A model generated the notes under the pieces. The model saw nothing but the letters and a program-made list of their open reading frames with translations. It did not search any database and was not told where the DNA came from. The position numbers were made by a program, and so were the translations under genes. Of a stretch of 25,987 bases of DNA, positions 22,962 to 25,987 are shown one piece after another. How positions within the stretch are numbered: the stretch's first letter is position 1; every line of letters begins with the position of its first letter. Source of the stretch: an uncultured Eubacterium sp. (lineage in GTDB: Bacteria; Bacillota; Clostridia; Lachnospirales; Lachnospiraceae); contig CAJUBQ010000063.1 of the NCBI GenBank assembly GCA_910584595.1, positions 1 through 25,987 of the forward strand. Direction: 5' to 3'.

Positions 22962-23705
22962 TTACGGTTCCATCATTTCCAAATGCAGCATCAGCGCCGA
23001 CAGCATCGTTACCGCTGCCGTATCTGTCCGAAGAATCCGTTTTCCAAGAGAAATGACTTGCATATGCTCTCTTAAGGCGTCAATCTCTTCCGACGCAAAT
23101 CCTCCTTCCGGCCCGATCATAACGCTGATACTTTCTCCGGCTTTGACCGACTGCAGCGCTTTCCTTGTAGGCTGCATCCCACATTCATTTTCATATGGTA
23201 CGAGACGGCATTCACATTCCATCGCATAAGCGGCTGCATGTCCAAAATCCATGACCGGGTGTACGCTTGGAATCCGGCTGCGTTTTGACTGTTTTGCCGC
23301 GCTCTCAGCAATTGCCTGCCAACGCTTTGTCTTTGCCTGCGCTTTGTTCTGATTCAGTTTCACAACACAATATTTCATGGAAACAGGAATAATTTCATAA
23401 ACGCCCAGTTCCACAGCTTTTTGTATTATATATTCCATACGATCCCCTTTGGGAATCGCCTGAAATAAAAAAATCTTATTTGCCAGTTCCGTACCCGCAA
23501 CTCCCGCATCCAGAATATCCAGCTGCACAAATGTATCTGTCAGTTCCAAAACGCCGCACTTGTAATCATGCCCGGCCGTACTGCTGATACGTACGATCTC
23601 ACCAGGCTTCATCCGCAGCACATTTTTCATATGATTCACATCTGACCCTGTAATCGTAATAAAATCTTTTCCTACCTGTTCTTCTTTTACAAAAAACTGA
23701 TACAC
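22962..23705 (-). CDS. rsmE: 16S rRNA m3U1498 methyltransferase RsmE
   Basis: A 247-residue SPOUT-class methyltransferase that methylates N3 of U1498 in 16S rRNA. An N-terminal PUA-like domain (VNHMKNVLRMKPGE, about 23-36) precedes the knotted domain, with the family markers IPKGDRMEYIIQKAVELGV, MIGPEGGF and LGKRILRTDTAAV near the C terminus. The start is GTG at 23703-23705, with AGGAAGG about 10 bases upstream overlapping the end of prmA. The gap to prmA is 15 bp, so the genes are likely coupled. The prmA-rsmE pairing is common in Bacillota. Confidence 0.95.
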   Translation of the reverse strand: MYQFFVKEEQVGKDFITITGSDVNHMKNVLRMKPGEIVRISSTAGHDYKCGVLELTDTFVQLDILDAGVAGTELANKIFLFQAIPKGDRMEYIIQKAVELGVYEIIPVSMKYCVVKLNQNKAQAKTKRWQAIAESAAKQSKRSRIPSVHPVMDFGHAAAYAMECECRLVPYENECGMQPTRKALQSVKAGESISVMIGPEGGFASEEIDALREHMQVISLGKRILRTDTAAVTMLSALMLHLEMMEP

Positions 23706-23720
23706 AATGCCGCTACCTTC

Positions 23721-24701
23721 CTATTTTTTTGCTCGTGCCGTAAGATTTACCCATTCTCCGTCAACATTTGCCTCAAGCGCTTCAAAGCCGGCCTCCGTCA
23801 GCGCTTTTTGGACTTCCTGCTGTTTAAAGTCAATAATCCCGGATGTAATCAAAATGCCGTCCTTTTTCAGACATTTCATAAGCAAAGGCGCCATTGGAAT
23901 AATTACATCCGCTAAAATATTTGCTGTTACAAGATCATAACCGCCTCTTCCTTCCTGCTGCTGCATCTTTTCATCTTCCAGCAGATTGCCGCAGTAAAAA
24001 TTCCACAAAGAATCGTCCAGATGATTGACCTGCATATTCTCCGTAGAAGACGTGATACAATTTTCATCGATATCAATGCCTGTGACATGTGCAGCGCCAA
24101 GCTTTAACGCAACGATCGACAAAATCCCGCTGCCGCAGCCCACATCAAGCACACGCAGGCCCTCTTCCTTCACGGTATCCTGCAGCAGCTTCATATACTT
24201 TTGCATCTGTATGATACATAGTCTGGTCGTTTCATGCTTTCCCGTCCCAAAAGAGATTCCGGGATCGATCTCTATAAGAATTTTATCTTTATCTTCTGTT
24301 TTTAACTGTTCCCAGGTTGGCTTAATTAATATATTGCCAATCGTAAAAGACTGAAAGAACTGCTTCCAATTGTTCATCCAATCGACATCTTCGGTCTGTT
24401 CCTTTGTAATCGTGCCCAAACCAATATCCAAATACTGTTTTTCTTCCTCCAGCGCCGCATACACCTGCTCCAGCAGCTTTGTATCATCCTGCCCGGCATC
24501 CAGATAAAAACTGACTTTGCTTGTGCCATCATCCGGCGGCAGCTCCAGAGGGAAATCAATAAACATTCCACCGGTTTCCTGCTCTGTTAACGGCACATGA
24601 TTTTCAATCTCAACCCCTTCGACGCCAAGTTCTCCCAGCATCGCGCTGATTACATCTTCAGCTGCTGTCGTTGTTAAGATCGTATATTTGTTCCATTTCA
24701 T
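23721..24701 (-). CDS. prmA: Ribosomal protein L11 methyltransferase PrmA
   Basis: A 326-residue S-adenosylmethionine-dependent enzyme that trimethylates ribosomal protein L11. The N-terminal L11-recognition domain spans about 1-125. The PrmA-specific DPGISFGTGKHETT lies at 146-159, motif I VLDVGCGSGILS at 184-195 and the catalytic-region TANILADVI near 258. Length is normal, slightly expanded around 55-105. AAAGG lies about 10 bases before the ATG. It is 34 bp after the J-domain protein gene and directly before rsmE. Confidence 0.95.
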   Translation of the reverse strand: MKWNKYTILTTTAAEDVISAMLGELGVEGVEIENHVPLTEQETGGMFIDFPLELPPDDGTSKVSFYLDAGQDDTKLLEQVYAALEEEKQYLDIGLGTITKEQTEDVDWMNNWKQFFQSFTIGNILIKPTWEQLKTEDKDKILIEIDPGISFGTGKHETTRLCIIQMQKYMKLLQDTVKEEGLRVLDVGCGSGILSIVALKLGAAHVTGIDIDENCITSSTENMQVNHLDDSLWNFYCGNLLEDEKMQQQEGRGGYDLVTANILADVIIPMAPLLMKCLKKDGILITSGIIDFKQQEVQKALTEAGFEALEANVDGEWVNLTARAKK

Positions 24702-24735
24702 AATATTCTGCCTTTCTATTTTATGTTTATGGATC

Positions 24736-25566
24736 CTACCCCTGCAGCTTTGCCATCAGACGTTGATATTCCCGGTTAATTTCCTGAATCGCATCCGTAT
24801 CCCCGCATTTATTATCCGGATGATAGATTTTTAATAAATCTTTGTACCGCTTTTTCAGAGAGCTTTGGCTGTTGACTCCTGCAAAAAACATTGTCCCATG
24901 TATGGAAGACGGCTTTGTACGGATATCCTCTTTCTGATAAGCTTCTACCTGATCGTAAAAACTCTTTTTCTGTTCAAACTGCTTCTTTTCTTCCGCAAGC
25001 TTGTACAGTTCCCCTTCCAAAATCTGCCGCTTCATTTCCAGCAGATGTTCTTCATGTTTCTTCTTTGTCTCCTGAAACTCCTGCTGACGATAAAAATGCG
25101 CTTTTTCAATATTCAGCTGGATACGTTCCTGCTCAATCTGACGTGTCTGTCTGCGTAAATTCTGCTGCCCTGTCTCCAGACGCTCCGTTTCCTGTTTGCG
25201 CCACATTTCGAATTCATGCTGTTTTTGTATGATTTTTTCGGATGCCTGTTCAGACGGACTTTTGATCGTATGTTGCTCTTGCATGTGTAAATCCGATTGA
25301 TTCTGGCTCACGGCAGACTGTTGCAAATCCGGCTTTTTCGATTCTGCTTTCTTTAATTCCGCTTTTAGAAATTCCGGTTTTTTTGATTCCGAATTTTTTG
25401 ATTCCGGTCTTTTGAATTCTGATTTTAATAGCTCTGTTTTTCTTTCCGGTCTATGCAATTCCGGTTTATTTTGATGGACGCCTGCAAATGCGCCGTTCAG
25501 CGGATGGACCGGCTTATGCGCAAAACCCCCATTTCCCGAACGGACTCCTGCTACCTGTTTTGTCAT
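24736..25566 (-). CDS. Coiled-coil protein with a C-terminal J domain
   Basis: A 276-residue soluble protein with three parts. Residues 1-100 are polar and low in complexity, with imperfect repeats rich in E, S and K (KRPESKNSESKKPE, KAELKKAESKKPD). Residues about 106-212 are a long charged helical region likely to form a coiled coil. Residues about 226-276 form a short J domain with FFAGVNSQSSLKKRYKDL and the HPD tripeptide at 249-251 (KIYHPDNKCGD). J domains stimulate Hsp70 (DnaK) ATPase, so it may recruit DnaK to a partner bound by the coiled coil. It is not DnaJ: there is no Gly/Phe or zinc-finger region. AGGAG lies 10 bases before the start. It heads the operon with prmA, rsmE, nifS-like and thiI. 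Confidence 0.82.
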   Translation of the reverse strand: MTKQVAGVRSGNGGFAHKPVHPLNGAFAGVHQNKPELHRPERKTELLKSEFKRPESKNSESKKPEFLKAELKKAESKKPDLQQSAVSQNQSDLHMQEQHTIKSPSEQASEKIIQKQHEFEMWRKQETERLETGQQNLRRQTRQIEQERIQLNIEKAHFYRQQEFQETKKKHEEHLLEMKRQILEGELYKLAEEKKQFEQKKSFYDQVEAYQKEDIRTKPSSIHGTMFFAGVNSQSSLKKRYKDLLKIYHPDNKCGDTDAIQEINREYQRLMAKLQG

Positions 25567-25808
25567 TCCATTCTCTCTCCTGTTTCTGCCTGAGGCTGAA
25601 CTGTAAATAAACTCTGTCTTTTATTTTCGCTAATATTGAATCAAAATACAAGTGTTTCTATTGTGAAATTTAATTTTTCTACATATTTCACAACGAGCCG
25701 GGCATTCTATCCCCTTTTTTCTGTGAGCAATGGCAAAAATCCATCGATCGTATACGAATATTGGCCTTAGAAAATATTGTTTTACTTTCAGTTACTGTTA
25801 CTTTTCAC
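25567..25808. other. AT-rich leader region, no gene seen
   Basis: No convincing gene is present between the J-domain gene and the structured segment at the right edge. By hand count line 25621-25680 is only about 20% GC. On the minus strand TAGAAT (25704-25709) is a possible -10 box for the J-domain gene, but the best -35 match, TTGCTC, is only 15 bp away, so the promoter is weakly supported. It would give a 5' leader of about 130 nt containing the inverted repeat at 25661-25693. Confidence 0.45.
25661..25693. repeat. Perfect inverted repeat TTGTGAAAT / ATTTCACAA
   Basis: TTGTGAAAT (25661-25669) and ATTTCACAA (25685-25693) form a perfect 9-bp inverted repeat with a 15-bp spacer. Half-site centres are 24 bp apart, a little over two DNA turns. 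It lies in the leader of the J-domain gene and could be an operator or an mRNA stem-loop. No T run makes it a terminator. Confidence 0.6.
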
Positions 25809-25987
25809 GGGGTGGGGCAAGTAATAAAGCAACAGTTTAGACAAAGTGTTGCTTTTGGGCCTCCCGGACGCTGGATGAGGAAATCGGCCCTGTCTCATTG
25901 TTCCGGTTTCCAGAACGTAAGAATCCCTAAGTATTCTACATTTAAGTTGTGGCGCCGGACGGACGCGGCGCCTAATTCGCCCTGGCT
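25809..25987 (+). ncRNA. Candidate structured non-coding RNA, cut by window edge
   Basis: This segment is 53-55% GC by hand count, against 20-42% in the adjoining lines, and is packed with inverted repeats. They are AAAGCAACA/TGTTGCTTT (25826-25834/25847-25855), GGGCC/GGCCC (25857-25861/25886-25890), GTTC/GAAC (25900-25903/25913-25916), GTAAGAAT/ATTCTAC with one bulge (25917-25939), and GGCGCCG/CGGCGCC (25951-25957/25966-25972). GGGGC-A-AGT (25814-25822) can pair with ATT-C-GCCCT (25975-25983), closing the whole segment; its G-U pairs work only on the plus strand. The 25900-25916 hairpin, however, pairs better on the minus strand. No reading frame fits. The family is not identified; the raiA-motif RNA and 6S RNA of Bacillota are candidates. 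Strand is uncertain. Confidence 0.45.

Noticed and set aside
25730..25840. Small plus-strand ORF of 36 codons starting MAKIHRSYTN
   Set aside because: No proper ribosome binding site, and its end runs into the structured segment at the right edge.
1..25987. CRISPR array, insertion sequence, tRNA or rRNA gene
   Set aside because: No regularly spaced repeats, transposase-like proteins, terminal repeats or recognisable tRNA/rRNA sequence were seen.

Overview
The window looks like chromosome of a low-to-moderate GC Bacillota, most likely class Clostridia and plausibly Lachnospiraceae. This is inferred from Bacillota-type Shine-Dalgarno sites, sigma-A-like promoters, RNase J, a YlbF-family protein, IreB, a ThiI without a rhodanese domain beside its own cysteine desulfurase, and a gene order that partly matches the Bacillus subtilis yrzL-yrrK-yrzB-yrrL-yrrM-yrrN/O block. 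All genes but one are on the minus strand. I see no tRNA, rRNA, insertion sequence, prophage or CRISPR array.

Region 1 (about 1-5860) is a beta-glucoside utilisation operon. A good promoter at 4918-4946 drives PTS EIIB, EIIC and EIIA of the lactose/cellobiose family, then a GH1 6-phospho-beta-glucosidase and a cytoplasmic GH5 enzyme resembling exo-1,3-beta-glucanases, closed by a terminator at 115-160. An RpiR-type regulator with a SIS domain sits directly upstream with its own terminator. Region 2 (5918-10709) is an Eco57I-like type IIG restriction-modification module: a nuclease-methylase fusion protein and a separate N6-adenine methylase overlapping by 4 bp, behind a promoter at 10681-10709.

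Region 3 (10758-20059) is a long minus-strand run for RNA and cell-envelope housekeeping: MtaB (tRNA ms2t6A), then from a promoter at 18656-18684 IreB, RuvX, a DUF1292 protein, RNase J, a YlbF-family protein, an MltG-like protein lacking its catalytic domain, a TrmR-like tRNA O-methyltransferase, a U32 protein (tRNA/rRNA hydroxylation family), a beta-propeller lactonase-family protein and a DHH/DHHA1 phosphoesterase, closed by a terminator at 10752-10784. Neighbouring genes are mostly 2-110 bp apart or overlap. Region 4 (20089-20478) is the only plus-strand gene, a small HPr-like protein that has lost the phosphorylatable histidine but keeps the regulatory serine region, with its own promoter and a shared terminator.

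Region 5 (20479-25566) is a second minus-strand operon: a coiled-coil protein with a C-terminal J domain, PrmA, RsmE, a NifS-like cysteine desulfurase and ThiI. The last 420 bp holds no convincing gene. It contains a perfect 9-bp inverted repeat in the leader of the J-domain gene and, from about 25809 to the window edge, a GC-richer stretch dense in hairpins that is probably a structured non-coding RNA running off the end.

I find no clearly new multi-gene defence or biosynthetic system. The best leads are the possible RNA at the right edge, the histidine-less HPr, the restriction-modification module with an in-frame tandem repeat in its methylase, and the GH5 enzyme inside a PTS operon.
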